A model generated the notes under the pieces. It was given only the letters and a program-made list of their open reading frames with translations. It was not told the DNA's origin and searched no databases. 64,000 bases of DNA from Butyrivibrio hungatei DSM 14810 (lineage in GTDB: Bacteria > Bacillota > Clostridia > Lachnospirales > Lachnospiraceae), in the NCBI RefSeq assembly GCF_900143205.1, contig NZ_FRDH01000005.1, positions 223,363 through 287,362 on the forward strand. Reading direction: 5' to 3'. The stretch's first letter is position 1. Each line of letters opens with the position of its first letter. Positions 53,950 through 63,363 of the stretch are shown here, one piece after another. A program made the translations under genes and the position numbers.

Positions 53950-55176
53950 TTGAGTAGAAAGATTATTGTTGCAGGTGGTGGTGCAGCTGGTATGTGCGCA
54001 GCTATCTATGCTGCAAGAAATGGTGCAGATGTAACCATCATCGAAAAGAATACTCAGCTTGGTAAAAAGCTCTCTATGACAGGAAATGGCAGATGCAATC
54101 TGTCAAATCTTGATATGAGTGAAAAGATGTATAATCCCGCTGCTGAAAATAGAATGAAGCAGTGGCTATCTGTTTATGGCGTATTAGATGTCATAAATTT
54201 CTTTAAATCCTTAGGTATTATCATTAAAAGTGAAGATGGATATTTATATCCGATTTCTGGACAGGCCAGCACTGTTGTTTCAGCTTTTGTAAATGAACTA
54301 AAGAGACTTGGCGTAAACATTATATTTGGTGAGCAGGTTAAGTCAATTGAAGAAAACAAAGATGATCATATCTACCAGGTAGTAACCTCCAAGAACTACT
54401 ATTTTGCAGATAGGGTTATTGTGGCAATAGGATCTTTATCTGGTGCAAAGAGTACTATGTCTACAGGCGATGGCTATTACATTTGCAAAAAGCTTGGTAT
54501 GACAATAAAGGATACTCATCCGGCACTGGTAGGATTTAAATGTGAGGATGGTGAGATACTTCCAGAAGCAGGAGTGCGTTCAACTGCTGAAGCTGCCTTT
54601 TACCTTGGCAATGAAGAGCTGGCAAGAGAATATGGAGAACTTCAGCTTACCAAGGATGGAATATCTGGTATTCCTGTAATGCAGGCTAGCAGCAAGATTA
54701 TAAAGTTTGTTGAGGAAAAGAAACCTATAACTGTTTCAATTAATTTCTTTGCGGATTATGACGAGGATGATTATCTTTCACTTTGCAAAGAGATGCTACA
54801 GCTAAGGGACGACAGGACATTAGAAGAGTTTTTGAATGGTTTTCATAACTGCTACATAAATGATCTGGTAATCAGAAAGACTAAGATGGGACGTTCGATG
54901 AAGATGAAGAATATTTCAGAGAGCATGGTTTTTAGTATTTTTGATTGCTACAGGAATTATAAGCTCAAGCTTTCAGATAGCTACGGTTATCAAGCTTCGC
55001 AGGTTACAGCAGGAGGAGTCAGTCTTGGAGATATCAGGGATGACATGACGGTAAAAAATCATGATGGACTATTCGTTGTGGGAGAACTCCTTGATGTAGA
55101 CGGTCGCTGCGGTGGTTATAACTTGCAGTGGGCTTGGACATCCGGAAGTATCGCTGGTACCGTGGCGTCTTTGTGA
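53950..55176 (+). CDS. HI0933-type flavoprotein (BaiN/YhiN-like NAD(P)/FAD-dependent oxidoreductase)
   Basis: The N-terminal dinucleotide fold reads V-A-G-G-G-A-A-G-M-C-A-A-I-Y-A-A (about 7-22), followed by K-L-S-M-T-G-N-G-R-C-N-L-S-N (about 39-52), the signature of the HI0933/YhiN family. The C-terminal block V-G-E-L-L-D-V-D-G-R-C-G-G-Y-N-L-Q-W-A completes it. At 408 aa it is typical. Members are poorly characterised; one branch (BaiN) reduces bile-acid intermediates. The TTG start at 53950 has GAGG upstream and lies 2 bases after the flippase gene. Confidence 0.9.
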   Translation: MSRKIIVAGGGAAGMCAAIYAARNGADVTIIEKNTQLGKKLSMTGNGRCNLSNLDMSEKMYNPAAENRMKQWLSVYGVLDVINFFKSLGIIIKSEDGYLYPISGQASTVVSAFVNELKRLGVNIIFGEQVKSIEENKDDHIYQVVTSKNYYFADRVIVAIGSLSGAKSTMSTGDGYYICKKLGMTIKDTHPALVGFKCEDGEILPEAGVRSTAEAAFYLGNEELAREYGELQLTKDGISGIPVMQASSKIIKFVEEKKPITVSINFFADYDEDDYLSLCKEMLQLRDDRTLEEFLNGFHNCYINDLVIRKTKMGRSMKMKNISESMVFSIFDCYRNYKLKLSDSYGYQASQVTAGGVSLGDIRDDMTVKNHDGLFVVGELLDVDGRCGGYNLQWAWTSGSIAGTVASL

Positions 55177-55178
55177 TG

Positions 55179-55226
55179 CCGGTAGGTTGTTGGCTTCCCG
55201 GTAGGTTGTTGGCCTCCCGGTAGGTT
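55179..55226 (+). repeat. Tandem 19-bp direct repeats
   Basis: Two complete units CCGGTAGGTTGTTGGCYTC at 55179-55197 and 55198-55216, differing at one base, are followed by the first 10 bases of a third (55217-55226). They begin 3 bases after the flavoprotein stop codon and end 4 bases before a large palindrome. Confidence 0.9.
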
Positions 55227-55230
55227 TTGA

Positions 55231-55372
55231 GGAGATGCAGGGGTTATATGAGCATTTTATGGACGCTCTCGCTTCGTTAAAATCGTAGCAGTACTAAGGC
55301 ATTAAAAAACAATGCCTAAGTACTGACGATTTTAAAGACCATAAAGATGCTCATATAACTCCCTGCATCTCC
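55231..55372. repeat. 142-bp palindromic element
   Basis: The left arm (55231-55303) and right arm (55311-55372) are near-perfect inverted copies around a 7-base A-rich loop. The outer arm GGAGATGCAGGG pairs fully, as do inner blocks around TTATATGAGCAT, TTAAAATCGT and AGGCATT. The left arm has an extra bulge of about 11-15 bases around GACGCTCTCGCTTCG. No target-site duplication is obvious and no gene is inside. The 55177-55546 gap holds this element, the direct repeats and an AT-rich leader (about 55440-55540) of the next gene. Confidence 0.88.
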
Positions 55373-55546
55373 TTCATTACGTTCAGGGAAGGAATACAAA
55401 ATCTTCCGATATTCGAAATGATAAAAGGAAGTAGTGAAAAGATAACGCCCAAATAAGTAAAGTTGAAAAAGGTTAGTATTTAATATATTACTAATTAATG
55501 TTATTGATAAATAAAAGGTAAAAAGAAAATTATTTGAGGAATTAAG

Positions 55547-57214
55547 ATGATAAGAGTAAATCAGATAAAAATTAAAATAGATTTGGAGAGAGCTTTTTCT
55601 AAGGAGGAAGTTAGGGGAAAGCTTGAAAAGCATATTTGTAAGGTGCTTAGGATTGATAGAGGACAGATTGAGAATTTGGAGATCATTAGAAGGTCTATTG
55701 ATGCCAGGAAGAAGCCTGAGATCTATGAAGTGTATATGGTTGATGTGAAGTTAAAGGGACTTGATGAGGGGAAGGCTTTAAAGAAGTGCAAGGATAAGAA
55801 TGTTAGCTTTGTAGAGCAGGTAGTTTATGAGTTTCCTTATAAGTGCGTGAATGTTGCAGCAACTAAGAGGCCAGTTATTATTGGTTCTGGCCCTGCTGGA
55901 CTTTTTTGCGGATACGAGCTTGCAAGGAATGGATTTAAGCCGCTTATTTTAGAAAGAGGAGCAGATGTAGATAAGAGGACTGAGATTGTTGAGCATTTTT
56001 GGGAGACTGGAGAGCTTGATGAGAGGACAAATGTGCAGTTTGGAGAGGGTGGAGCTGGCACATTTTCTGATGGTAAGCTTAATACTATGGTTAAGGACAA
56101 GGATGGAAGAGGGAGAGCTGCCCTTAAGATCTTTGTAGAAAATGGTGCTCCTGAAGATATCTTATATGATGCCAAGCCTCATATTGGTACTGATATTCTT
56201 AGAAATGTAGTTAAGAATATGAGAAAGAAGATCATAGAGTGGGGCGGAGAAGTTAGATTTGAAAGCCTTGTTTCTGAGATAAACATTGATGGAAATAGTC
56301 AAATTACTTCAGTTAAGGTGGTAGATCAAAATACAGGGAATACTGAGAATATTGAATGTAGTGAAGTTGTTCTTGCTATTGGCCACAGTGCTAGAGATAC
56401 GTTCTATATGCTAAGTGACAAGAATGTTGATATGAAGCCAAAGCCTTTTGCTGTTGGCTTTAGAGTAGAACATCCACAGACTCTTATAAATCTGTCTCAG
56501 TATGGAGTAGAAAGTCCAAAGGCACTGCCTGCTGCCCCTTACAAGCTTACAGCTACAACTGACGCAGGAAGAGGTGTTTATTCATTCTGCATGTGTCCTG
56601 GCGGCTTCGTTGTTAATGCATCCTCTGAAAAGGGGAGACTTGCTGTTAACGGAATGAGCTATTCAAAGCGTGATGGCAAGAATGCAAACTCAGCTATCAT
56701 CATTACAGTTGATCCTAAGGATTTTGGAAGTGAAGATATATTATCAGGTGTAGAGTTCCAAAGAAGCCTTGAAGAGAAAGCCTATGAAATAGGTGGAGGA
56801 AAGATTCCTGTTGAGTACTATGGGGACTTTAGAAAGGCCATAAGACCTGATCTTGAAGGAAATAAAAGTGACGACTTAGTAGCTGATAATTCTAATACTC
56901 CTAATATGAGGGGACAGTATGCTTTTGCTAATGTTCATGAGATTCTTCCAAAGGATCTAAATGAAGCCTTTGTAGAAGGCATGGAAAAGTTTGGAAGGAT
57001 GATTAAGGGCTATAACAGTGATGGCGCCCTTGTATCTGGCGTTGAATCTAGAACGTCATCTCCAGTTAGGATCAACAGGGATGAAAATGGAGAGTCTATA
57101 AATGTGAAAGGTCTTTTCCCATGCGGTGAAGGTGCTGGATATGCAGGTGGAATCATGTCTGCCGCAATGGATGGTATGAAAATTGCTGAATTTGTGGCAA
57201 CTAAGATGATCTAA
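55547..57214 (+). CDS. COG2509-type NAD(FAD)-dependent dehydrogenase
   Basis: An N-terminal RNA-recognition-like domain (about 1-90) precedes the FAD fold V-I-I-G-S-G-P-A-G-L-F-C-G-Y-E-L-A-R-N-G (about 109-128). Then come R-T-N-V-Q-F-G-E-G-G-A-G-T-F-S-D-G-K-L-N-T (about 162-182) and a C-terminal G-E-G-A-G-Y-A-G-G-I-M-S-A-A. This is the layout of the COG2509 family of uncharacterised flavoproteins. At 555 aa the length is typical. ATG 55547 follows TTTGAGGAATTAAG. No substrate can be named. Confidence 0.88.
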   Translation: MIRVNQIKIKIDLERAFSKEEVRGKLEKHICKVLRIDRGQIENLEIIRRSIDARKKPEIYEVYMVDVKLKGLDEGKALKKCKDKNVSFVEQVVYEFPYKCVNVAATKRPVIIGSGPAGLFCGYELARNGFKPLILERGADVDKRTEIVEHFWETGELDERTNVQFGEGGAGTFSDGKLNTMVKDKDGRGRAALKIFVENGAPEDILYDAKPHIGTDILRNVVKNMRKKIIEWGGEVRFESLVSEINIDGNSQITSVKVVDQNTGNTENIECSEVVLAIGHSARDTFYMLSDKNVDMKPKPFAVGFRVEHPQTLINLSQYGVESPKALPAAPYKLTATTDAGRGVYSFCMCPGGFVVNASSEKGRLAVNGMSYSKRDGKNANSAIIITVDPKDFGSEDILSGVEFQRSLEEKAYEIGGGKIPVEYYGDFRKAIRPDLEGNKSDDLVADNSNTPNMRGQYAFANVHEILPKDLNEAFVEGMEKFGRMIKGYNSDGALVSGVESRTSSPVRINRDENGESINVKGLFPCGEGAGYAGGIMSAAMDGMKIAEFVATKMI

Positions 57215-57282
57215 GTGGCAACATATGAGGACTTTGATGTGTATTCTTCACGGAGACATTTTTTACAAAAAGGGGAATACCA

Positions 57283-59142
57283 ATGAGAAATAAAAAATTT
57301 ATATTAGCTATTTCAGCTATTATGTGTATGAATATTGCTTTATCTGGTTGCGGGGAAAAGGCAGCTTTTAAATCAAGTAGCACAGCGTCTTCTGATGTAG
57401 CTTCAAACGAGGAGTCTAAAGATCAGAATGCATCAGAGGAAGATTATCCTTATTTTTTCCTTGGTTCAGAGGATGGCGATTATAGTTATATAGTTGATGA
57501 GTCTGGAAAATGCATTAAGACTATAGATAGATCAGAAGTTTATAACATTCTTTCTAATAAGTTTGAAGTTGGAGAAGATAAACATAGTATTGATATTGAG
57601 TACTCTTACGGTGATATTGTTTTTTGCAGTGTTTGCAATTCTACAAATGATTGGAAGAAAAGTGATTATTATGCAGTAAATACTAAAACCAAAAACTCGG
57701 TTCTTTTTTGTGAGATAGATGGAGGCTTTTGCGATATCGATTATTATAAGGGCAATATTTATATCACGGGAAGAGACTTTGAGAAGAAGTTTGAGTTTAG
57801 TGATAACCTTGAGTATTCTGAAAGTGATGTAGACCTTAAGGACTTTTTTGAAGGAGCAAAAGACTATGCTATCCAGTACAGTCTTATTTTTGAAAAAGGC
57901 TCTTACACAAGAATATTTGATGAAATTGGCTTTGTTCCAGCATTTAATGATGAATATAAGGACGAAGTGCTTTATGCTATTTCTAAAGATGGCGAAGTAA
58001 CAAAGGTTCCTTATGATTACCAGCAGAGTAATGCATTGTTTGGATATGATAAGGATGGTTTTATCATTTATTCCTATGATGAGGATCATAACTTTATAAA
58101 GGCTGAGCTAGTTGATCCCAAAACTGGAGAAGCTAAAGAGTTCTGTTCTGATTCTTATGTATATTGCAAAGGCTTTGATAATAATTACATCTATTATATT
58201 GATGAAGTATACACTGACACATATATGATGGATGAGACCTATTACTATGCCTATGATGTAAAAAATGGTGAAGAAAAGCTACTCTATAAAAAAGAAAGAA
58301 CTCCAGGAAGCGGCTATAATTCTAGCTATCAAGATGGTTATTATATAAATGATGGAAAGATATATTTTACTGATGTAGATGGAAGTCAGGGAAAATGGCT
58401 TATTATCGATGCTAGCTCAGGTGATATATTTCCAACGGATTGCGTTTATGACGAATATAATGCTCTTAAATATGGAACTGTAGAATATGAGGCTCCAAAA
58501 TATGATTGTCCAAATTGCGGCAAAACACTTATGAGGACTTATCAGGAGTACTTTGTATTATCTGATGAGTATTCAGATCATGCAGACGAGATAAACAAAA
58601 GTATTAAAGAAAATATTATTCGCTATGATGTAGATAAAATGTTTGGCGATTATGATGAAGATGACTGTTCATTGAGAGGTGATTATTATTCTGACGTAAC
58701 AGATACCTATGAACAGATGACATGGAATGTTGATATTATAAAAGATCATTACTTAACTGTTGATGAAAGTTATTACTCTATGGGCGTTGGCGCAGCTCAC
58801 GGTTACGGCGCAGGTTACATGCTTGTCTATGACCTTGATACAGGTAAAAAGATGGGCATAAGCGATTTCTTTGACGGAACAGAGGAAGAGTTTAAAAAGC
58901 TAATGGCTGAAAAGACTGTTGAATACTTTAACTCTCCTGAAGGTGAAGAGAGAAACAGTCATGATGATATAGGAGATGATGAATCCATATATCATAATGC
59001 CTATGAGCAGGCTGGATTTGATACAACACATCTAGAGTTTTATGAAGATCACGTTACATTAGTTTATTACCAGTATGAAATTGCATATTATGCAGCAGGA
59101 TGCTTTTATATAGACATACCATATGAAGATTTTCATGCATGA
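57283..59142 (+). CDS. Large secreted lipoprotein with DUF3298/RsiV-like C-terminal domain
   Basis: A signal peptide ends in the lipobox L-S-G-C with Cys23, so the protein should be lipid-anchored outside. The central 400 residues are acidic and Tyr-rich with repeated Y-x-D-x-D/E strands that look like a beta-propeller-type sensor. One C-P-N-C pair (about 407-410) is present. The last 150 residues have the pattern G-A-A-H-G-Y-G-A-G-Y-M-L-V-Y-D-L-D-T-G (about 506-524), as in DUF3298/RsiV-type domains. RsiV binds lysozyme in Bacillus; whether this one does is unknown. AAAAGGGGAA precedes the ATG. Confidence 0.7.
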   Translation: MRNKKFILAISAIMCMNIALSGCGEKAAFKSSSTASSDVASNEESKDQNASEEDYPYFFLGSEDGDYSYIVDESGKCIKTIDRSEVYNILSNKFEVGEDKHSIDIEYSYGDIVFCSVCNSTNDWKKSDYYAVNTKTKNSVLFCEIDGGFCDIDYYKGNIYITGRDFEKKFEFSDNLEYSESDVDLKDFFEGAKDYAIQYSLIFEKGSYTRIFDEIGFVPAFNDEYKDEVLYAISKDGEVTKVPYDYQQSNALFGYDKDGFIIYSYDEDHNFIKAELVDPKTGEAKEFCSDSYVYCKGFDNNYIYYIDEVYTDTYMMDETYYYAYDVKNGEEKLLYKKERTPGSGYNSSYQDGYYINDGKIYFTDVDGSQGKWLIIDASSGDIFPTDCVYDEYNALKYGTVEYEAPKYDCPNCGKTLMRTYQEYFVLSDEYSDHADEINKSIKENIIRYDVDKMFGDYDEDDCSLRGDYYSDVTDTYEQMTWNVDIIKDHYLTVDESYYSMGVGAAHGYGAGYMLVYDLDTGKKMGISDFFDGTEEEFKKLMAEKTVEYFNSPEGEERNSHDDIGDDESIYHNAYEQAGFDTTHLEFYEDHVTLVYYQYEIAYYAAGCFYIDIPYEDFHA

Positions 59143-59154
59143 TCGAGGGCTTAG

Positions 59155-59724
59155 ATGAATAGCAAAGACATGATCCGAAAAGAAATAATTTCAAAAAGAG
59201 ATAGCCTTACTTCTCAAGAAATATCTGATAAGAGTAAGGTTATTGCTAATAAGCTTATTTCTGCTTATGAATATAAAAATGCAGAAAATATCCTTATTTA
59301 TGCATCTATGAGAAGTGAAGTTATTACAGATGGAATTATTGCTGATGCTCTTAAAAGCGGAAAAAGTGTCTTTTGCCCCAAATGCACGGATGTAGAAAAC
59401 GGTGTAATGGAGTTTGTAAGGATCGATAGTCCTTATGATCTTAAAGAGGGCTATTATGGAATTAGAGAGCCGCTGTATCATGAGAATGCTGAGATATTCG
59501 ATAAGTCAAAAGATATGCTAAAGACCCTTATAGTTGTTCCTGGTGTTGCTTTTGACAGACAGGGCAACAGGATTGGATATAAGGGAGGTTATTATGACAG
59601 GTTCCTTTCAAAGTATCCACTGATAAAGACTATAGCCTTGGCTTTTGAACTTCAGATGGTATATTGTATTCCAGCGGATGCTCATGATATCCCTGTTTTA
59701 CAAGTTATCACTGAGAGTAATTGA
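59155..59724 (+). CDS. 5-formyltetrahydrofolate cyclo-ligase
   Basis: Returns 5-formyl-THF to the active folate pool as 5,10-methenyl-THF using ATP. Family signature G-N-R-I-G-Y-K-G-G-Y-Y-D-R-F (about 139-152) and an early I-R-K-E-I-I-S-K-R stretch are present. At 189 aa it is normal. It follows the lipoprotein gene by 12 bases with GAGGG upstream. It complements the fhs and folD enzymes encoded about 15 kb upstream. Confidence 0.93.
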   Translation: MNSKDMIRKEIISKRDSLTSQEISDKSKVIANKLISAYEYKNAENILIYASMRSEVITDGIIADALKSGKSVFCPKCTDVENGVMEFVRIDSPYDLKEGYYGIREPLYHENAEIFDKSKDMLKTLIVVPGVAFDRQGNRIGYKGGYYDRFLSKYPLIKTIALAFELQMVYCIPADAHDIPVLQVITESN

Positions 59725-59830
59725 TTTTGCGAATGTTTGGAAGTATTAGAAACTGTGAATTTTAAACAAAAATTAGCATGTAATTTCTCCTAGAAGCATT
59801 GGAAAAGAGTAGTGTTTTAGGCTCTGTATG

Positions 59831-59839
59831 TGGTATTAT
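59831..59839 (+). promoter_or_regulatory. Possible extended -10 promoter of proA
   Basis: TGG-TATTAT with the -10 at 59834-59839, 57 bases before proA. No clear -35. Confidence 0.35.
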
Positions 59840-59895
59840 TCTGTAAGGGCTATTTGAGATAAGTAAATACTACTTGTGTAAACAGGAGGAATGGT

Positions 59896-61137
59896 ATGGA
59901 ACTTATAGAAATTTGCAGAAGAGCTAAAGAGGCAAAATATAAGGTACAAGACCTAACGACTAAAGAGAAGAACAAGGCTCTTTTAAAGGTGGCGGATGGC
60001 CTTATTAATGACACCAAGACTATTTTGGATGCCAATAACGCTGATTATGAAGAAGGCAAGCTTTCGGGAATGCATCAGGGCATGCTTGACAGGCTTAAGC
60101 TTGATGAAAAGCGTATAGAAGCAATGGCAGAGGGCATTAGGGAAGTTTGCGCCCTTGAGGATCCTATCGGCGAAGTAATGGAAAGCTTCAAAAGACCTAA
60201 TGGTCTTAAGATAAGTAAGGTTAGAGTGCCTTTAGGTGTAATTGGTATCATTTATGAATCACGTCCAAATGTTACTGCGGACGCTTTTGCTCTTACATTT
60301 AAAGCAGGTAACGCAGTAATTCTTAAAGGTGGTAGTGACGCTATCAACAGTAATATCGCTATCACGAATTCAATCAGGAATTCCCTTAAAAGTTTGAATA
60401 TTGAGCCTGATGCTGTGCAGCTTATTGAAAACACTGACAGACAGGTTACTACTAAGTTCATGCAGATGAATGATTATGTTGACGTCCTGATCCCTAGAGG
60501 AAGTGCAGGTCTTATCAGAGCTGTTGTTGAGAATTCAACTATCCCTGTTATTGAGACTGGCACAGGTAATTGTCACATCTATGTTGATAAGGATGCTGAT
60601 TTCGAAAAGGCTATTCCTATCATCGTAAATGCCAAGACTCAGAGGATTGGAGTCTGTAATGCTGCAGAATCTCTTATTGTTCATAAGGACATCAAGGATA
60701 GCTTTTTGCCATTATTTGAAAAAGCTATGAAGGAACATTCAGTTGAGATCAGGGCTGATAAGGAAAGCATTGAGAATCTTGATGGGGCAGTTCCTGCAAC
60801 AGAAGATGATTTTTACAAGGAATATCTTGATTATATTATTTCAGTGAAGACAGTAAGTGATGTTGATGAAGCAATTGACCATATCAACAAGTATAATACT
60901 GGTCATTCAGAGTCGATCATTACTGAGAATAAAGATGCAGCAAAGAAATTCTTAAAAAGAGTTGATGCTGCATGTGTCTATGTTAATGCGTCCACTAGAT
61001 TTACTGATGGTTTTGAGTTTGGTTTTGGTGCTGAGATCGGTATAAGTACACAGAAGCTCCACGCAAGAGGACCAATGGGACTTAAAGAACTGACATCTTA
61101 CAAATATCAGATCACAGGAAATGGACAAATAAGATAA
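59896..61137 (+). CDS. proA: Gamma-glutamyl phosphate reductase
   Basis: Second step of proline synthesis: NADPH-dependent reduction of glutamyl phosphate. Signature parts are V-P-L-G-V-I-G-I-I-Y-E-S-R-P-N-V-T (about 113-129), L-I-P-R-G-S-A-G-L-I, and the catalytic Cys in Q-R-I-G-V-C-N-A-A-E-S (about 250-260). At 413 aa it is standard. ACAGGAGGAATGGT precedes the ATG. It is unlinked to proB. In this window it is followed by the aldolase-like and S66 peptidase genes, which have no obvious link to proline. Confidence 0.96.
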   Translation: MELIEICRRAKEAKYKVQDLTTKEKNKALLKVADGLINDTKTILDANNADYEEGKLSGMHQGMLDRLKLDEKRIEAMAEGIREVCALEDPIGEVMESFKRPNGLKISKVRVPLGVIGIIYESRPNVTADAFALTFKAGNAVILKGGSDAINSNIAITNSIRNSLKSLNIEPDAVQLIENTDRQVTTKFMQMNDYVDVLIPRGSAGLIRAVVENSTIPVIETGTGNCHIYVDKDADFEKAIPIIVNAKTQRIGVCNAAESLIVHKDIKDSFLPLFEKAMKEHSVEIRADKESIENLDGAVPATEDDFYKEYLDYIISVKTVSDVDEAIDHINKYNTGHSESIITENKDAAKKFLKRVDAACVYVNASTRFTDGFEFGFGAEIGISTQKLHARGPMGLKELTSYKYQITGNGQIR

Positions 61138-61161
61138 ATGTTTTGAAGGAGTTTTGATGTA

Positions 61162-62262
61162 ATGCTACAAAATGGGGAAGAAATACTAGAAGCGAAAAAG
61201 CACATTATAGAAGTCTCAAGAGAGCTTCATGAAATAGGTCTTTTAGTAAGGACATGGGGAAACATTAGCTGCAGAGTAGATGAAAAGAGCTTTCTTATTA
61301 CTCCAAGCGGTATCAGATACGAAGATCTTGTACCAGAGATGATCGTTCAGGTTAATATCGACGATCTGTCTTATGAAGGAGATGTTAAACCTTCAAGTGA
61401 ACTTAAGGTTCATGCTGTTTGTTATAAAGTCAGAAGTGACGTAGAGTTTATCGTTCATACACATCAGGTATATGCTTCATGTGCAGGAACACTTGGTCAG
61501 AAGTCTATATTTACATATTTTGATGATGAAGATCTCACTATTCCTGTGGCAGCTTATGCGCTTCCTGGAACAGATAAGCTTGCTGAGAATGTAGAAAAGG
61601 TACTAAGAAAATATAGTGACTGCAATGGTTTTATAATGGCAAATCATGGAACTGTCTGCCTTGGTAAGAATTCTAAAGAAGCTATCTACGAGGCTGAGAA
61701 GATGGAGGTTGCCTGCAATAATTTCCTTATCGATGTTTGCAAAACTGATATGCACCACGGCGTCGAGGTTGGATTTAACAGTCATTTGGAAGATGGAAAT
61801 ATTGTCTATGACGTGGCTGATACTCCTAAGAGGGTAAAAGAGATACATGAGGCAATCTATGCCAAGAGACCGGATGTTAAGTACATTATCCAAAATAAAT
61901 CAGAAGCTGTTATGACAGTTTCAAGAAGAGCAAATCATATGAGACCGCTTCTTGATGACTTTGCACAGCTTATCGGTTATAGCATTAAGGTGCCTAGCAA
62001 TGAGCATGGTAAGGACGGTCACAGCTTCCATCATATAAAGAAAAATGCAAATGTAGCATTTTGTTTAAATGATGGAGCATATTGCTTTGGACCAACTGAG
62101 GATGAAGCTATGGCAGTTGCTATAGTCCTTGATAAGGGCTGCATTGCTCACACTGCTGTTATGCGCCATGGAGAGGGTCATTACCTTTCACTTCTTGATT
62201 GCTACAAGATGAACAGACATTATAGAAAGTCATATTCTAAGCTGGCTGACGCGGCTAAGTGA
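61162..62262 (+). CDS. Two-domain class II aldolase/adducin-like protein with degenerate second domain
   Basis: Residues 1-215 are a class II aldolase domain: Glu80 in S-S-E-L, metal ligands His99 and His101 in H-T-H-Q-V-Y, and His162 in N-H-G. Such enzymes cleave sugar phosphates such as fuculose- or ribulose-phosphate. Residues about 226-345 repeat the same pattern but with N-K-S in place of H-T-H and N-D-G in place of N-H-G, so the copy has lost its metal site. The whole protein is 366 aa, against about 210-230 aa for single-domain aldolases. GAAGGAG precedes the start; ATG is at 61162. Substrate is unknown. Confidence 0.82.
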   Translation: MLQNGEEILEAKKHIIEVSRELHEIGLLVRTWGNISCRVDEKSFLITPSGIRYEDLVPEMIVQVNIDDLSYEGDVKPSSELKVHAVCYKVRSDVEFIVHTHQVYASCAGTLGQKSIFTYFDDEDLTIPVAAYALPGTDKLAENVEKVLRKYSDCNGFIMANHGTVCLGKNSKEAIYEAEKMEVACNNFLIDVCKTDMHHGVEVGFNSHLEDGNIVYDVADTPKRVKEIHEAIYAKRPDVKYIIQNKSEAVMTVSRRANHMRPLLDDFAQLIGYSIKVPSNEHGKDGHSFHHIKKNANVAFCLNDGAYCFGPTEDEAMAVAIVLDKGCIAHTAVMRHGEGHYLSLLDCYKMNRHYRKSYSKLADAAK

Positions 62263-62280
62263 TTTTGGAGGTATTTATAA

Positions 62281-63357
62281 TTGATAAAAAGACCTGTTTC
62301 AATCAAAAAAGGAGATGTAATAGGAATAACAGCACCTTCTTTTGGTGCGGCAACAGAGCCTTACAGTACAATGATAGATGTCTCTTTGGATAAGATCAAG
62401 GAAAGAGGCTATAAGATACTTGAAGGTAAGACAGCTAGACTTGGTGATGGCATTGGTATCAGTACTGATCCAAAGGTTGCAGCCTCTGAGCTTATGGAGT
62501 TTTATAAAAGAGATGATATAAACGCCATTATCTCTGCTGGCGGAGGTGAGCTCATGAATGAGACCATTACTCATGTTGACTTTATTGAGCTAGGAAAATA
62601 TCCGCCAAAGTGGTTTATGGGCTATTCTGATAATACAAACTTTATCTTTCCACTTGTTACCATGACTGGAGTTATGGGAATTTATGGACCTTGCATTTCT
62701 GGATTTGCCAAGAAATGGGAAGGAACAGAAGAAGATTCATTTGCGCTTCTAGAGGGAACAAAGACTTCTTTTAGTGGCTATGAAAAGGTTGCCTTTGAAA
62801 CAGATGATGAAGACGATCAGGTGCCTCCAAAAGCAGATTATTACTACGATTGCACCTATGAATATAATGCAGATAAAGAACTTGTGATCTATGACTTTGT
62901 AGGATCTGATGTAAAGAAGCTTTCTAAGGATGCAGAAGTATCCTTTGAAGGAATTCTTCTTGGTGGCTGTCTTGATGTTCTTGCAAACCTTGTTGGAACA
63001 CGCTTTGATAACATGAAATCTTTTAACGAAAAGAACCAAGATGTAATCTGGGTTCTTGAAGCCTGCGACCTTACACCAATGAGCTATAGGCGTGCCCTTT
63101 GGAACCTCAGAGAAGCCGGCTGGTTTACTAACGCGAAAGGCTTTGTGATAGGTAGACCACGCGCAGCTTTTAGTCAGAACATGATGGGAGTAGACCAATA
63201 TAACGCAGCTACAGAGATACTCAAAGATTTCAACGTTCCAATCATAATGGACGCCGACATCGGTCACATTGATCCAATGCTCCCTGTAGTAATGGGTGCA
63301 AACGCCAAAGTTTCCACCAGAAACAATAACCTTTTTGTTGACTACCTGTCATTATAA
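62281..63357 (+). CDS. S66 family LD-carboxypeptidase/MccF-like serine peptidase
   Basis: S66 enzymes cut the L,D bond of murein tetrapeptides or inactivate microcin C-type antibiotics. The nucleophile is Ser116 in G-Y-S-D-N-T. The oxyanion segment S-A-G-G-G-E is at 85-90. A Glu and a His expected from the family lie in the C-terminal half; the likely His is in D-I-G-H-I-D-P-M-L-P near 328-337. The 358-aa protein has a long charged insert (about 155-210), as in MccF-type members. The TTG start at 62281 has GGAGG upstream. Which of the two activities it has cannot be told from sequence alone. Confidence 0.85.
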   Translation: MIKRPVSIKKGDVIGITAPSFGAATEPYSTMIDVSLDKIKERGYKILEGKTARLGDGIGISTDPKVAASELMEFYKRDDINAIISAGGGELMNETITHVDFIELGKYPPKWFMGYSDNTNFIFPLVTMTGVMGIYGPCISGFAKKWEGTEEDSFALLEGTKTSFSGYEKVAFETDDEDDQVPPKADYYYDCTYEYNADKELVIYDFVGSDVKKLSKDAEVSFEGILLGGCLDVLANLVGTRFDNMKSFNEKNQDVIWVLEACDLTPMSYRRALWNLREAGWFTNAKGFVIGRPRAAFSQNMMGVDQYNAATEILKDFNVPIIMDADIGHIDPMLPVVMGANAKVSTRNNNLFVDYLSL

Positions 63358-63363
63358 CTTGTT

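Noticed and set aside
55179..55226. Repeats considered as a CRISPR array
   Set aside because: Only about 2.5 contiguous 19-bp units without spacers, and no cas gene nearby.
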